Shown in pieces: positions 36,525 to 46,735 of a DNA stretch of 64,000 nt (position 1 is the first letter of the stretch; each line of letters starts with the position of its first letter). The notes beneath the pieces were generated by a model. The model was not told the DNA's origin. It saw nothing but the letters and a program-made list of their open reading frames with translations, and did not search any database. The DNA lies in NCBI GenBank assembly GCA_001803165.1, contig MHAZ01000019.1:1-64000 (forward strand), in the 5' to 3' direction. A program made the translations under genes and the position numbers. Source of the DNA: Stygiobacter sp. RIFOXYC2_FULL_38_25. Lineage in GTDB: Bacteria > Bacteroidota > Ignavibacteria > Ignavibacteriales > Melioribacteraceae.

Positions 36525-37730
36525 TTAATTCCCATAATATGGGGAACTGAGTTTTTGCATATCAACACGCATAAGAGCATGTAATGTAGCTCCGGCTTCT
36601 ATGTACTCTCTGATATAAAATAAATTCTTCTTTGTTCCCCAAGCCATTGATCTTGCCAATGGGGATATTGCACCAGGATAAAAAATTGAGGCAGTGCCAG
36701 CAGTGTTTACGCTAATAAAGGAATCGGTTTGATTTGTACCGATAATCAATTCTCCATCAGCAGCAAATGTAATTGCGCCAACTTGAACTTTATTCAAACC
36801 GTATACTGTCCCAATATCGTAATACTTTTCCTTTGCGCCAAGGGCAGTATTAGAAGTAATCTTATATCTGTAGATTGCTTCTTCAGTTGTGTTCTTTCCG
36901 GCAACATAGACATACCCATTATAAACTCTGATTGCAGAAACCGTATGATCAATAGCGAAAGCAGTTGTAACTTTTGCCGGAGTAACACTAAAAAGATTTC
37001 CGCCACTTCCCGCAGCCCATATGTTTTTATTAGCATCAAAATCTAAAGCGATAATTGCGTTACCAGTTGGAAATGTAACAAAAGTAGCACTTGCCTTCCC
37101 CGCTTCAACTTGAGATATTAGTCTTAAATTTCTTGTTCCATACAAGATATTGTTCGGACCCATTTTCATATCAAAGAAAAATGATTCGCCACCTTTTGGC
37201 GCCCAATCTGTAACTGTAAGCTGCGAACCATCACTCGTAATTTTTTTAATCCCTTTGTTATTCAAATAGACAAACACGTTTTCATTTTTATCAACAGCAA
37301 CTGTCATTGGGTCATCTATACCTTTTGCAAAAGCGAAATAAACACCAACCGCTTCCAACAAATTGTATTTAACTACATTACTAAAATCCTCAACACCTTG
37401 AACAGCTATTTTTGTGTCTAAATCGTTAGCAATTTTGGCTGGAGCCTTCACAATTAGCTGTGTTGCGGAAGCTTGCAATACGGTTGCTTTAGCAGTGCCG
37501 AAATAAACAAAGTTATTTTCCTTCACCGAAGAAAAGTTTGAACCGTTTATTGTTATTTCGGTAACACCGGCTAACGCTTCCTTATCCGGCACAATGCTTG
37601 TGATAGCCGGAGTTGCACCCGGGTCTTCTTCATTATATAAGCTTGGCGCAGCGTCTTGGTTACAACTGCTTAATAATGCAGTGGAAGCAATTATTATTAC
37701 TAAAGAAAAAAATTGTATTAGCTTTTTCAT
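36525..37730 (-). CDS. IPT/TIG-domain lipoprotein with propeller
   Basis: The 401-residue lipoprotein has a lipobox (ASTALLSSC) and an IPT/TIG domain (about 35-120: PAITSIVPDKEALAGVTEI, FVYFGTAKATVLQAS). The rest (about 130-400) holds NHL-like strands (VTEWAP, FDANKNIWAAGSGGN, ITFAADGELIIGT). TIG domains act in extracellular binding and in SusE/SusF-like and SusD-partner lipoproteins in Bacteroidota. It lies between the PorV-like gene and the secreted propeller gene, so it could be the surface ligand binder of module B. ATG at 37730 chosen to give a normal lipoprotein signal. Function is inferred. Confidence 0.78.
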   Translation of the reverse strand: MKKLIQFFSLVIIIASTALLSSCNQDAAPSLYNEEDPGATPAITSIVPDKEALAGVTEITINGSNFSSVKENNFVYFGTAKATVLQASATQLIVKAPAKIANDLDTKIAVQGVEDFSNVVKYNLLEAVGVYFAFAKGIDDPMTVAVDKNENVFVYLNNKGIKKITSDGSQLTVTDWAPKGGESFFFDMKMGPNNILYGTRNLRLISQVEAGKASATFVTFPTGNAIIALDFDANKNIWAAGSGGNLFSVTPAKVTTAFAIDHTVSAIRVYNGYVYVAGKNTTEEAIYRYKITSNTALGAKEKYYDIGTVYGLNKVQVGAITFAADGELIIGTNQTDSFISVNTAGTASIFYPGAISPLARSMAWGTKKNLFYIREYIEAGATLHALMRVDMQKLSSPYYGN

Positions 37731-37778
37731 ATTTGGTACCAATAATTTTGTCAAATAAATGAACTATTTGCATTTCAG

Positions 37779-38798
37779 CTAAAAAGTGAAATTGAATGTA
37801 AATCTATGTACGTCTTCAAAAATTCCGAATGGCTGATAAGCGTAATCAAATCCTACATTCAAACCTTTGTCATTTCCTTTAATTCCAAAACCGGCTGTAA
37901 AATGATTTTCATCTGAGGGAGAAATAAAACCGGCTCTCAAAGAGAATATTTTAAGAAACGTGTATTCAGCACCCACAGATATTTGTTCGCTGAAATCGCG
38001 CGGATGTGATGCATCTACAGAAACCAGCAATGAATGTTTACTCTTATCAACATTTATTAAATCCATCGCGTCCATAGAAAGACCAATTTTGAATGTAAGA
38101 GGAAGCTGGAAGGTTTCTCTCTTGTATTTTAATTCTGCAGAGAAGTTTCTAACGCTCATACCAAAGTTTAAGCTTTTGAATCCGGTTCTATACAGAATAC
38201 CAAAATCATAAGCTACCGAGCTCTTGGAATTTTCCTCATACTCATATCCGTATGTAGTAGCTGAAGCATCAAAAAGATCTACAACACTGCTGCCAAGGTT
38301 CTGCTTGATGTATCTAACACTGCCGCCTACTGCAAATTTTGTAGAGAGCTCTTTTGCGTAGCCAATTCCTAAAGCATAAGCAGTTGGAGAATATGTTCCA
38401 ACGTCAAGATATCCTTGATCGTTGTTAGCAACTATGGTTCCGTCGAAACGCCCATAATCTACAGATACAAAGGAAACTCCGAAAACTCCGTAATCTCCTC
38501 CGGATGGAGCAAAAGCAGCGGCAGCATGGAGATAATCGATGTCAGCAATCCATCCAACATATCCAAAAGAAACGGAAGCAAAATCTTTTAGCGAAGCCAT
38601 TGTTGCCGGATTGTAAAAAATTGCCGAAGCTGAGCCCAAATCAACAGAGGTAACAGCTTCCGAAAAGCCGGTTGTTCTCGCATCGGTCGAGACACTTAAA
38701 AACTTCATACCGGTCTGCGCAAGTTTTTTATCTTGAGCGTTTACTGTATGAACAAGTAATCCCAAAATCAGTACTGTAATTATTGTATAATTTTTCAT
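37779..38798 (-). CDS. PorV/PorQ-like outer-membrane barrel (module B)
   Basis: The 339-residue protein has a signal peptide ending NAQ and the opening GMKFLSVSTDARTTGFSEA, AIFYNPATMA; it then alternates strands and ends in a terminal Phe (FTFNFTF). Same family as the module A protein at 24867. Such proteins work with the T9SS to place or hold cargo at the surface. It is between the T9SS-sorted protein at 38818 (19 bases) and the TIG lipoprotein. Confidence 0.82.
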   Translation of the reverse strand: MKNYTIITVLILGLLVHTVNAQDKKLAQTGMKFLSVSTDARTTGFSEAVTSVDLGSASAIFYNPATMASLKDFASVSFGYVGWIADIDYLHAAAAFAPSGGDYGVFGVSFVSVDYGRFDGTIVANNDQGYLDVGTYSPTAYALGIGYAKELSTKFAVGGSVRYIKQNLGSSVVDLFDASATTYGYEYEENSKSSVAYDFGILYRTGFKSLNFGMSVRNFSAELKYKRETFQLPLTFKIGLSMDAMDLINVDKSKHSLLVSVDASHPRDFSEQISVGAEYTFLKIFSLRAGFISPSDENHFTAGFGIKGNDKGLNVGFDYAYQPFGIFEDVHRFTFNFTF

Positions 38799-38817
38799 TT
38801 ATCTACCCAAAATTATT

Positions 38818-40899
38818 TTATCTGATAACAGCAAATTTGGCTATATGATTTTGTCCGGTTTTCTTATCAGTAATAACCGCAATGTAAATACCACTAACAA
38901 TTATTTGGTTAGATGAAGTTACCTGATACCAGTACTCATCACCGCTGCCGTTTGTGTGTTCAATTGTTTTAATCAACTCACCTAATTCGGAGTAAATTCT
39001 AATTGTACATTCACCGGGAATATTGTAGAAAGCAATCTTATCTTCATCAATGGTTCCAGGGAAACGAACTTTAGCACCTGCCGAAGCATTGAATGGATTC
39101 GGAACAATTCTAATATCGGTTAATTTATCGCCGGCTTGTCTTTGCAGGTTTGCCGGATCGTAAGTTTGCGTATAATATCTTCCGCTTTCAAGTTTACCGG
39201 CAGGAGTTCCCGGACCGGCAGCAGTTGCAGCACCTACAGCTGTTATGTAATAAAAGTAATTGAATCCGCGAATCACACTTTTATCGTCATAAGTTCTTTC
39301 ACTTGCACTCTTAGTTTCATAAATCATCGTGTAGTTACTATCAACATTACCAAGAGCACGGTAAATTTTAAATGATGTAGGTGGATTAGGATCGGTTGCA
39401 GCGACTTCCCACTTTAATGATATTCTATCACCGCCGGAATTAACATCGAATGAAGTTGGAGGCATTGGCGGCTGCGGAATTTTCCAGTTAGCGTTGAAAG
39501 CTTCTGTAGCTCTCTTAAATGTTAGGAATAAGGAATCTCTACCCTGGAATACAACTTGGTTTTTAGCTGAGGCTGTAATCTGTCCTTTTTTATATTTAAC
39601 TCCGGTATCAACCTGGAGCTTTCTACCAATACCATTCATTGCTTCTGCTACAACAATTCTAACACTTTCGCCCGGCTTTAATGTATATGGACCGTAGCCG
39701 GTGTTATAAGAAATACCACCGGAAGCATTGCCAACGTTTGGCGCATTTTTTTGATTTACAAAATCACCGCTTGGCTCTACAGCATCTGCATGTCTTGGAG
39801 TTTTATGTCCGGCTGCCATTAATGCGTATTCTTGAGTCATTCTATCTTTGTTTAATGCATTAGCACCGGCTAATAAAAGAGGATGATCTGAATTAGCATA
39901 ATCGGTTGTTCTTGGCTGGCTCAGGTCGTCAACTTTTTCAGTTGCGGATTTATCTGCGTATAAAGTTACAGTTCCAAGAAATTGAGCTCCGCCTAATCTG
40001 CCAATTGTATCAGCTTTATCGTTATAGACTGCTGCTGTACTGTTTAATGCCCAAATTGGTCCGCCTATATTATCATAAGTAACATCCTTACCGGGAAAGT
40101 ATCCGTGCCATGAGAAAGTTGCACGGTATTTTTCATTAGCGGGATCTACTTTAACGCCATCGCCGCGAGTATCATTCATCGTGTTGATACCCCAGCCGGC
40201 TGCGTTACCAACTACATATCTAACAGATTTGTTTACAGAATTTCTGAAAGTGAACCAGAAATAGGCATCTTTAATTGTGTTGTTCGGAAGTTCTATTTCG
40301 GAATCGGAATCTGTATTGCCGGTATTTGTAAAAGTGTACTCGTAAACTATGTAGTTATCATTGTACTGTTGAGCAAATTGGAAAATCTTTCTGTTTACAG
40401 TTATACCAAGTTGAGAGTTAATCACATTATCAATCTGTCTATCATAAGGTAACGTAGCGTCAATCTTATCAATCTCAACATTTTTTTGGTAAGAGAGATT
40501 TCCATTTACAGATACCGCAGTAGGAGTAAATTTAGCTTTCAATTCCATTTTCATTGGATACAAAGCATAGAACTGCGGAGCTCTCGGTCCGGCAGTAACA
40601 ACTTTGTATGGATAGAACTCGCCTTTTTCATCTGTAAAATCTTTGGCGCCTATCCACATACCGCGTGCTGCCTGAGCATCTTGATAATTATAAATGGCAG
40701 GCCACTGCATACCGAATTGCTGTGTCTTTAAGAAACCGGCTTCTTCCAATTCCGATCCGATTTCGGAATACCAGTTATGCAAAGACCCGGCAGACATCCA
40801 CACGTTTTTAAATTGTCCGTAAGTAACCAATTGGGTTCCGAGAAATAAAATAATTACCAACGGAAGAAATTTTTTCATTCTGTAAAAAATTGAGTTCAT
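38818..40899 (-). CDS. surface protein with T9SS-type C-terminus (module B)
   Basis: The 693-residue secreted protein has a signal peptide (MKKFLPLVIILFLGTQLVTYG after a short leader). Residues ~520-600 form an FN3 domain (MPPTSFDVNSGGDRISLKW, NYFYYITAVGAA). The C-terminus reads TDIRIVPNPFNAS, ECTIRIYSELGEL and KFAVIR, the same variant sorting domain as the module A protein. Starting Met at 40899 has GAGGGA ahead; the methionine seven codons on begins the signal proper. It follows the TonB-dependent receptor gene by 28 bases. Ligand unknown. Confidence 0.83.
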   Translation of the reverse strand: MNSIFYRMKKFLPLVIILFLGTQLVTYGQFKNVWMSAGSLHNWYSEIGSELEEAGFLKTQQFGMQWPAIYNYQDAQAARGMWIGAKDFTDEKGEFYPYKVVTAGPRAPQFYALYPMKMELKAKFTPTAVSVNGNLSYQKNVEIDKIDATLPYDRQIDNVINSQLGITVNRKIFQFAQQYNDNYIVYEYTFTNTGNTDSDSEIELPNNTIKDAYFWFTFRNSVNKSVRYVVGNAAGWGINTMNDTRGDGVKVDPANEKYRATFSWHGYFPGKDVTYDNIGGPIWALNSTAAVYNDKADTIGRLGGAQFLGTVTLYADKSATEKVDDLSQPRTTDYANSDHPLLLAGANALNKDRMTQEYALMAAGHKTPRHADAVEPSGDFVNQKNAPNVGNASGGISYNTGYGPYTLKPGESVRIVVAEAMNGIGRKLQVDTGVKYKKGQITASAKNQVVFQGRDSLFLTFKRATEAFNANWKIPQPPMPPTSFDVNSGGDRISLKWEVAATDPNPPTSFKIYRALGNVDSNYTMIYETKSASERTYDDKSVIRGFNYFYYITAVGAATAAGPGTPAGKLESGRYYTQTYDPANLQRQAGDKLTDIRIVPNPFNASAGAKVRFPGTIDEDKIAFYNIPGECTIRIYSELGELIKTIEHTNGSGDEYWYQVTSSNQIIVSGIYIAVITDKKTGQNHIAKFAVIR

Positions 40900-40927
40900 T
40901 CTTCCCTCAAAATTTTCTAATAAGTTA

Positions 40928-43900
40928 TTAGTTAATATCATAATTAATCTTTATTCCCCAGAAGATTGATCTTGGGTTCAAAAATGTTGTGTAATGTAAA
41001 TTAGGCATATCTATGTAAGACTTATTCTTCTTCCACTCTTCCTTCTGAGAATCACTTGCGTTTTCATCCCATGCATGGTAATCGCCGGTTCTTATATCGC
41101 CAGGTTTATCATCGCCGGGAACAAAAGTATAAGTACTAGCAAACTGTCTGTACTCTTCAGGTAAGTGAAGCGATTTCATGTAAGCATCGTAATCATTCAA
41201 ATCATAAAATCCGGCTCTGTAACCCATCTGTTGTAAGTTGAGCGCATTATACATGTCGGCAAATAGCTCAATATTTAATGGACCAAAATCAAACGCTTTG
41301 GAAATTCTTAAATCCAAACCGTAAGTATCTTTCCAGCGAATATTGTTTTCGAATAATGGTTTTACACCGCCAGGACCTGTCCATGAGAAGTAATTACCGG
41401 CAGACCATGAAGCGAGTATGTTCAGTCTTAAATCTTCGAGAGGTTTAACACCGAATATTTCCGGTCCCCAATTCATTGGTGTAAATAAGTCTATGTTTGC
41501 TCTTGCATATGGCTGAGGCAAAGGTTTGTTCTGTTCAAAGTAAGATTTGTTTCTTTGATACTCTCTTTGAATTGCCGGATTCTGAGAATTATTCGGCAAT
41601 CCAAAATTACCACTTGTTGATACCTGGTAAGTATAGTTAATAAACCCTCTAACCCACTCGCCTCTGTTCTTTGTAACTGTAATTTCGAAACCTCTAATGT
41701 CTTGATAACTATCCGGTTCCGGAATTGAATAGCTTACAGAGTTATCGCGGCTGGTATAAGTAACAAGTCTCGGTTGAGAAGAAATATCTTTATAGTAGCC
41801 GGCAATTCTTAACAGATATTCATCAAATAAATTGTGTTCGTAACCCAATTCATAAGCAACTGTCTTTGGAAGCGGATTGTTTGGGTCTGCTAATCTTGTA
41901 ACGGCCTGCGTTACAGAACTTCTTCTAAGCAAATATAGATTTTCCGGAATCGGCATTGATCTAAAGTGTCCGTAGTTGAAGAACAATTTACTGTCAATAG
42001 AAATTGGGAATGCAATACCAATTCTTGGACTAACATTTAAGATAGCTTTTGTGGTTGCTTTTGCTAAAAGTGTATCTATTCCGTTTGATAAAGCTCCGGA
42101 TAATGCTTTAGTGTAAGGATCATCAATCACATACCAATCGCCGTTAGCATTGCTGTAATCGAATCTTACACCAATGTTAGCTATCATGCCTTCGAACTCA
42201 AGTTTGTCTTGAATATAGAAAGCAGCTCTGATTGGAAATGTATGCCATTTGGATTGAGTATCGTTGCTTGGCAGAGATGGTTCTCTTAATGCATAGTTTA
42301 CGGCGTTGTCTGTATAAACAAATTCCAAACCGGCTTTAACGTTATTGAATTTATCAAGCTGGCTAACAAAATCAATTCTACCAGTCCATGCGCTAACTTT
42401 ACTGCTGTCTCTCGAGTTACTGAAGCCCAAACCCATGTTCATTGATGAACCAATACCGGAACTTGTGCCGCTGTAGTAACCGTAAGGAGCTGCATCATAG
42501 AAAACACCGCCAAAATTATTTGACTTAGAAATATCTCTGGCTGCACCGGGATTTGTTTCATACTTAGTTCCAAACTGGCTAATGTTTACATCATAATAAG
42601 TGTTGGAATTAATTACATGAGTAAACTTCAAACCGAAACCGTTACTAAATTTTTGAGATGGAGCCCAGTAATCCGTAGCATATACGCGGGAATCAAGATA
42701 GCTTGCACCGGCTCTAATATCTAACTCGCCTGCAATTCCGCCCGGTGAATTGAATAAGCCGGGACCGCCGCTTCTTGAACTTCCGGTTCCCCATTGTTTA
42801 CCGGCAATACCTTCAATAGATAATTTCATTCCCGATTTCAAATCTGAAATAACTTTGAATTGGAAATTATAATCTCTGTATGCGTCTGTTGACAAAGGAA
42901 TGAAATACATGTTTTGTGTACTTCTGTAAGAAGTAATAAATGTAAGATCGCCAAGATATTCACCTATGAACGGAACCGGACCGCTGAAACTAACATCTGC
43001 ATCGTAATCAGGATCGGTAATATCTAACTGTCTTCTGTGCTGCCACATAAATAATCTTTGCGCGGCTTCCGGACTTAAATCATTGGTTGGATCGTTATCA
43101 GATAACAATTGTTGCGAAACTGTGTTCCAACCTCTAAACGGTTGATATTGAGCTTTTGTGTAAGCATCCCAAGCACCGTTATCAGTTCCTGTCCATGCTA
43201 CAGCATCATCAAGGTAAGGTCTAATCCAATAAGAGTTATAAGAATTAACCGCATCTCCAAAATGTTTTCTTGCAGCCGGGCGGTATCTTCCTAAAAATGA
43301 AATTGAATACTTTTTCTTATCACCGTCTTTGGTAACAACGTTAACTAAACCGGAGCGAATGTTTCCAAACTCTGCATTGAATCCGCCGGTTTGCACTTGA
43401 ATTTCTTTTACCGAAGTAAAACTGATTCCGGTGTAAGGTGTATTATCTCTTTCATCGCGAAGCGTCATACCGTTAACAACGAATGCAGTTTGATCTGCGC
43501 CGCCGCCTCTGATAACAGGACCGGAAGAACCGGCAACAACACCAGCTTGTAAACCAATAACACTTGCAACACTTGCAACAGGCAAGTTTTCAATTTCTTC
43601 CACGTTAAGGTTAACACGGCTGGAAGCAACGTCTCTATGAACGATTGGTTGCTGAGCAACAACAACCACTTCGCTGCCAAGAATAGCTTCTTCGCTTAAT
43701 GAAATGTCGAGGTTAGTAGTCTGGTCAATATTAACTCTTACATTAGTAATCGTTGCCGGTGCATAGCCAATATATGAAGCCTTAACGGTATATGTTCCCG
43801 GAGAAACATTTTGAATAACATAGTAGCCTTCTACGTCTGTAGAAGCTCCAATGTTAGTTCCGGTTAGCATCACGGTTACACCAACAAGAGGTTCTTTTGA

Positions 43901-44002
43901 TTTAGAATCAATGATGAGACCAGAGATTTTTCCTGATGTTCCTGCCATTAGTTGCGATACATAGAACAAGGTAAGAATTGAGAGGAGTAACAATTTTCTC
44001 AT
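40928..44002 (-). CDS. TonB-dependent outer-membrane receptor (module B)
   Basis: The 1024-residue receptor has a signal peptide (LLLLSILTLFYVSQLMAG), a CarboxypepD_reg-like domain (about 18-110: GKISGLIIDSKSKEPLVGV, GTYTVKASYIGY), a plug (about 115-230) and a beta barrel. It is a paralogue of the receptor at 29549. The start ATG at 44002 has AAGGAG in front. First gene of the module B operon, followed by the T9SS-type protein, PorV-like barrel, TIG lipoprotein and perhaps the propeller protein. The substrate is not known; no SusD is seen. Confidence 0.9.
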   Translation of the reverse strand: MRKLLLLSILTLFYVSQLMAGTSGKISGLIIDSKSKEPLVGVTVMLTGTNIGASTDVEGYYVIQNVSPGTYTVKASYIGYAPATITNVRVNIDQTTNLDISLSEEAILGSEVVVVAQQPIVHRDVASSRVNLNVEEIENLPVASVASVIGLQAGVVAGSSGPVIRGGGADQTAFVVNGMTLRDERDNTPYTGISFTSVKEIQVQTGGFNAEFGNIRSGLVNVVTKDGDKKKYSISFLGRYRPAARKHFGDAVNSYNSYWIRPYLDDAVAWTGTDNGAWDAYTKAQYQPFRGWNTVSQQLLSDNDPTNDLSPEAAQRLFMWQHRRQLDITDPDYDADVSFSGPVPFIGEYLGDLTFITSYRSTQNMYFIPLSTDAYRDYNFQFKVISDLKSGMKLSIEGIAGKQWGTGSSRSGGPGLFNSPGGIAGELDIRAGASYLDSRVYATDYWAPSQKFSNGFGLKFTHVINSNTYYDVNISQFGTKYETNPGAARDISKSNNFGGVFYDAAPYGYYSGTSSGIGSSMNMGLGFSNSRDSSKVSAWTGRIDFVSQLDKFNNVKAGLEFVYTDNAVNYALREPSLPSNDTQSKWHTFPIRAAFYIQDKLEFEGMIANIGVRFDYSNANGDWYVIDDPYTKALSGALSNGIDTLLAKATTKAILNVSPRIGIAFPISIDSKLFFNYGHFRSMPIPENLYLLRRSSVTQAVTRLADPNNPLPKTVAYELGYEHNLFDEYLLRIAGYYKDISSQPRLVTYTSRDNSVSYSIPEPDSYQDIRGFEITVTKNRGEWVRGFINYTYQVSTSGNFGLPNNSQNPAIQREYQRNKSYFEQNKPLPQPYARANIDLFTPMNWGPEIFGVKPLEDLRLNILASWSAGNYFSWTGPGGVKPLFENNIRWKDTYGLDLRISKAFDFGPLNIELFADMYNALNLQQMGYRAGFYDLNDYDAYMKSLHLPEEYRQFASTYTFVPGDDKPGDIRTGDYHAWDENASDSQKEEWKKNKSYIDMPNLHYTTFLNPRSIFWGIKINYDIN

Positions 44003-44121
44003 ATTCGAAATCTCCTTAATTTCGGAAAATTGGACCAAATAGATTTAAATTTCTTAAATCAGCTTTACTATACATCTATTAATAAATAAAATCAACATCC
44101 ATTAAATTTTAAAAAAAACGA

Positions 44122-46479
44122 TTACTTAATAAACATCATCTTCTTGCTAATTATATGAGAACCAGACTGCAAAACATAAACATAAACACCGCTAGGCAAT
44201 CCGCTTGCGTTAAACTCTACAGAATAATTACCAACATTTAAGTTCTTACTGATTAGTTCATCAACTTGCTGTCCTAACATATTATAAATTTTCAAGACAG
44301 TAAATCCACTTTCCGGGATTGAGAAAGAAATCTGTGTTGTTGGATTAAATGGATTTGGATAATTCTGGTTCAAAACATACGATGTTGGAACAGATTCATT
44401 AGTAATACCAGAAGAAAGTTGAGTCTTGAACTTGAACGGTTCTGCTAATCCGCTGTTTCCGTATGTGTTAAGAGCCATTACAGACCAAGTATAAATTTTG
44501 TTTTCCTTCAGCTTGCTGAGTGTTACAGTAGTATCTGTAAGAGTAGTATCAACCACAATAATTGATGGTAAAATTGTTAATCCATCGGCTACTTGTAATC
44601 TATATTTGTCAGCAGTGCTTGTTTTTTTCCAAACTAAAGTTGGAGTTAAAGGTGTTTCTGTAGTTTTATCCGCCGGTGAAACAAGCTGAGGAGGAATTGG
44701 GAATCCGGTTGTAAAACTTCTTACATCAGAATAAACACTCTCGCCGGCTAAGTTACTGGCGGTAATTCTCCAATAGTAAGTTGTCTTCCCTTTCATTCCG
44801 GTTACAGTTCTAAAAGTATCTGCAATATTATTTTGATTAACTAACAGATTAGTAAAGTTCTGATCTGTAGCCAATTGAAATCTATTGTAAGTTGAATGAG
44901 GAGTGTTTTCCCAGACAAACTTAATAGTGTCTTTTTGATTTACAGCTAAGTCCGCCGGAAAAACTTGCAAAGGTTTATTCGGAACATTTATTTGAACGGA
45001 AACAACATTACTGATTCCACTCTCGTTGTAATTTCTATCTAAAGAAGAAACAGCAAAGTACATCGTACCCGCAGCATTATCGGCGGCTTTCAGCGCTGCG
45101 TAAGGTGTACCAACTACATCATAAAGATTGGATGAGTTATCAATATCAGTTTGCTGGGGAGTTGCATTACTGAATTTGTAAACTGCATATCGGGAAGCAG
45201 TTTCATTATCGCTTGCTTTAGCCGGAGCTGTCCAGAACAAACCGTCGCCTCTAGCAGCTACTAACTTTTGCCATTTTAAATCTACCGGTACATGTGGTTT
45301 TACTTGATCTTTCCATGACATGTTCGGAATAAGGGCGGGATTCTTATACAGAGTTTTTAAAGAATCATAAAATCCTAACGGATTTGCAAGTGTTGATGTT
45401 GTATTATAAAGTACACTTCCTTGACAGTCTTTGTCGGTTCTGTTTAATCTTATTTGTCTTGGAACTTCGTTTGCATTGAACGGATTATTAATTCTATACA
45501 CTGCATGACCAACATACATGTGGCGACCATTTACTCCGGCTGAGTCTGCCCACCAGGGCATTAATTTTCCATAATCTTGATTTCCACCAAAAGCCCAATA
45601 AAGTTGTGGATTTATATAATCAATTGTATGGGTTCTTAACCAAGCCATTGCATCGCAATAAATTGCATTATAATTATCACTGCCAATTATACCGGTAGGA
45701 TAATTATTGCGCCAAATTCCTCTGGGGCTAATTCCCCATTTAACATATGGCTTAACGGCATTAACAGAATCGCTTATCATCTTGACTAGGGTGTTGACGT
45801 TGTTTCTTCGCCAGTCACCTATATTCGCAAAGCCTCCACCGTATGTCTGGAATGTTTTAGAATCTTCTGTTCCCATTCCATCTAAGTAGAAATAATCATC
45901 AAAATGCACGGCATCTATATCATATCGTTTTACAACGTCCATTATTACCGATAAGACATAACTTCTAACTTGCGGAAGTCCCGGATCTAAAATTTTTGTA
46001 GTTCCTTTTGTAAATGTCCATTCGGGATGAGTCTTGGAAATGTGATTCGAGGCTGTCGTATAATTTCCTACGTTTCTTTCAACTCGATAGGGATTAAACC
46101 ATGCGTGTAGTTCCATTCCTCTTTTATGCGCTTCCTCAATAGCAAATTGGAGAGGGTCATAAAAGGGATTTGGTTCTTTTCCCTGTACACCGGTTAACCA
46201 ATGGGACCAAGGTTCAATATCAGATTTATATAACGCATCGCATTCGGGTCTCATTTGAAACATAACTGCGTTAACATTTACCAGTTTCAATCCATCGAGA
46301 ATTCTAATGAGATCTTGTTTCTGTGAGCTTGTGGAGGCGCCTTTGACAGGCCAATCTATGTTGGTTACAGTTGCAATCCATGCACCTCTAAACTCTCGTT
46401 TAGGGCTTGCGGATTGCGCGAGAATTGTAGTTGCTTGAAAAAGAATTAGGACTAAGACAAAATAAACCGTTTTTCTCAT
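44122..46479 (-). CDS. secreted GHL10-family hydrolase with T9SS sorting domain
   Basis: The 785-residue protein has a signal peptide ending LAQ and a GHL10 (DUF187, family-10-like) TIM barrel (about 26-345: REFRGAWIATVTNIDWP, ELHAWFNPYR, VHFDDYFYLDG, INPQLYW). Two FN3-like segments follow (about 395-600 and 605-690: PLTPTLVWKKTSTADKY), and the end is a type A T9SS sorting domain (QNYPNPFNPTTQISFSIPE ... ISKKMMFIK). GHL10 enzymes include E. coli DigH, which cuts stripped peptidoglycan strands; whether this one cuts peptidoglycan or another glycan is open. Paralogue of the lipoprotein at 53184 (barrel motifs nearly identical), but this one is exported to the surface. Confidence 0.88.
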   Translation of the reverse strand: MRKTVYFVLVLILFQATTILAQSASPKREFRGAWIATVTNIDWPVKGASTSSQKQDLIRILDGLKLVNVNAVMFQMRPECDALYKSDIEPWSHWLTGVQGKEPNPFYDPLQFAIEEAHKRGMELHAWFNPYRVERNVGNYTTASNHISKTHPEWTFTKGTTKILDPGLPQVRSYVLSVIMDVVKRYDIDAVHFDDYFYLDGMGTEDSKTFQTYGGGFANIGDWRRNNVNTLVKMISDSVNAVKPYVKWGISPRGIWRNNYPTGIIGSDNYNAIYCDAMAWLRTHTIDYINPQLYWAFGGNQDYGKLMPWWADSAGVNGRHMYVGHAVYRINNPFNANEVPRQIRLNRTDKDCQGSVLYNTTSTLANPLGFYDSLKTLYKNPALIPNMSWKDQVKPHVPVDLKWQKLVAARGDGLFWTAPAKASDNETASRYAVYKFSNATPQQTDIDNSSNLYDVVGTPYAALKAADNAAGTMYFAVSSLDRNYNESGISNVVSVQINVPNKPLQVFPADLAVNQKDTIKFVWENTPHSTYNRFQLATDQNFTNLLVNQNNIADTFRTVTGMKGKTTYYWRITASNLAGESVYSDVRSFTTGFPIPPQLVSPADKTTETPLTPTLVWKKTSTADKYRLQVADGLTILPSIIVVDTTLTDTTVTLSKLKENKIYTWSVMALNTYGNSGLAEPFKFKTQLSSGITNESVPTSYVLNQNYPNPFNPTTQISFSIPESGFTVLKIYNMLGQQVDELISKNLNVGNYSVEFNASGLPSGVYVYVLQSGSHIISKKMMFIK

Positions 46480-46663
46480 TGAGTAACCTAACCTTAAGAT
46501 TCAGAAGCAGAAATTGAAACACACATGTCTAATTTGTGAACTATGGGGCTTTTTTCAACTACACTAATGTGTAGTTTTAGATTTGACCTAAAAGCCTTAA
46601 ACGATAACTACTGCTGGATTTTGTAAAACCGGATTTGATACTTGTCAGCTATGCGGAAATCAA

Positions 46664-46704
46664 ACCCCTACAATTTTTTTGTAGGGGCTTCATTCATGAA
46701 GCCC
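46664..46704 (-). terminator. double hairpin terminator
   Basis: Two stems in series: GGGCTTCAT with ATGAAGCCC (46685-46704) and CCCCTACAA with TTGTAGGGG (46665-46687), the second followed by TTTGATTT on the minus strand. It ends the response-regulator transcript. Confidence 0.65.
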
Positions 46705-46735
46705 GGAAAATAATTTATGAAACGAAACTACCTAT

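Noticed and set aside
36729-37046. 105-residue plus-strand open frame
   Set aside because: Complement of the TIG lipoprotein gene.
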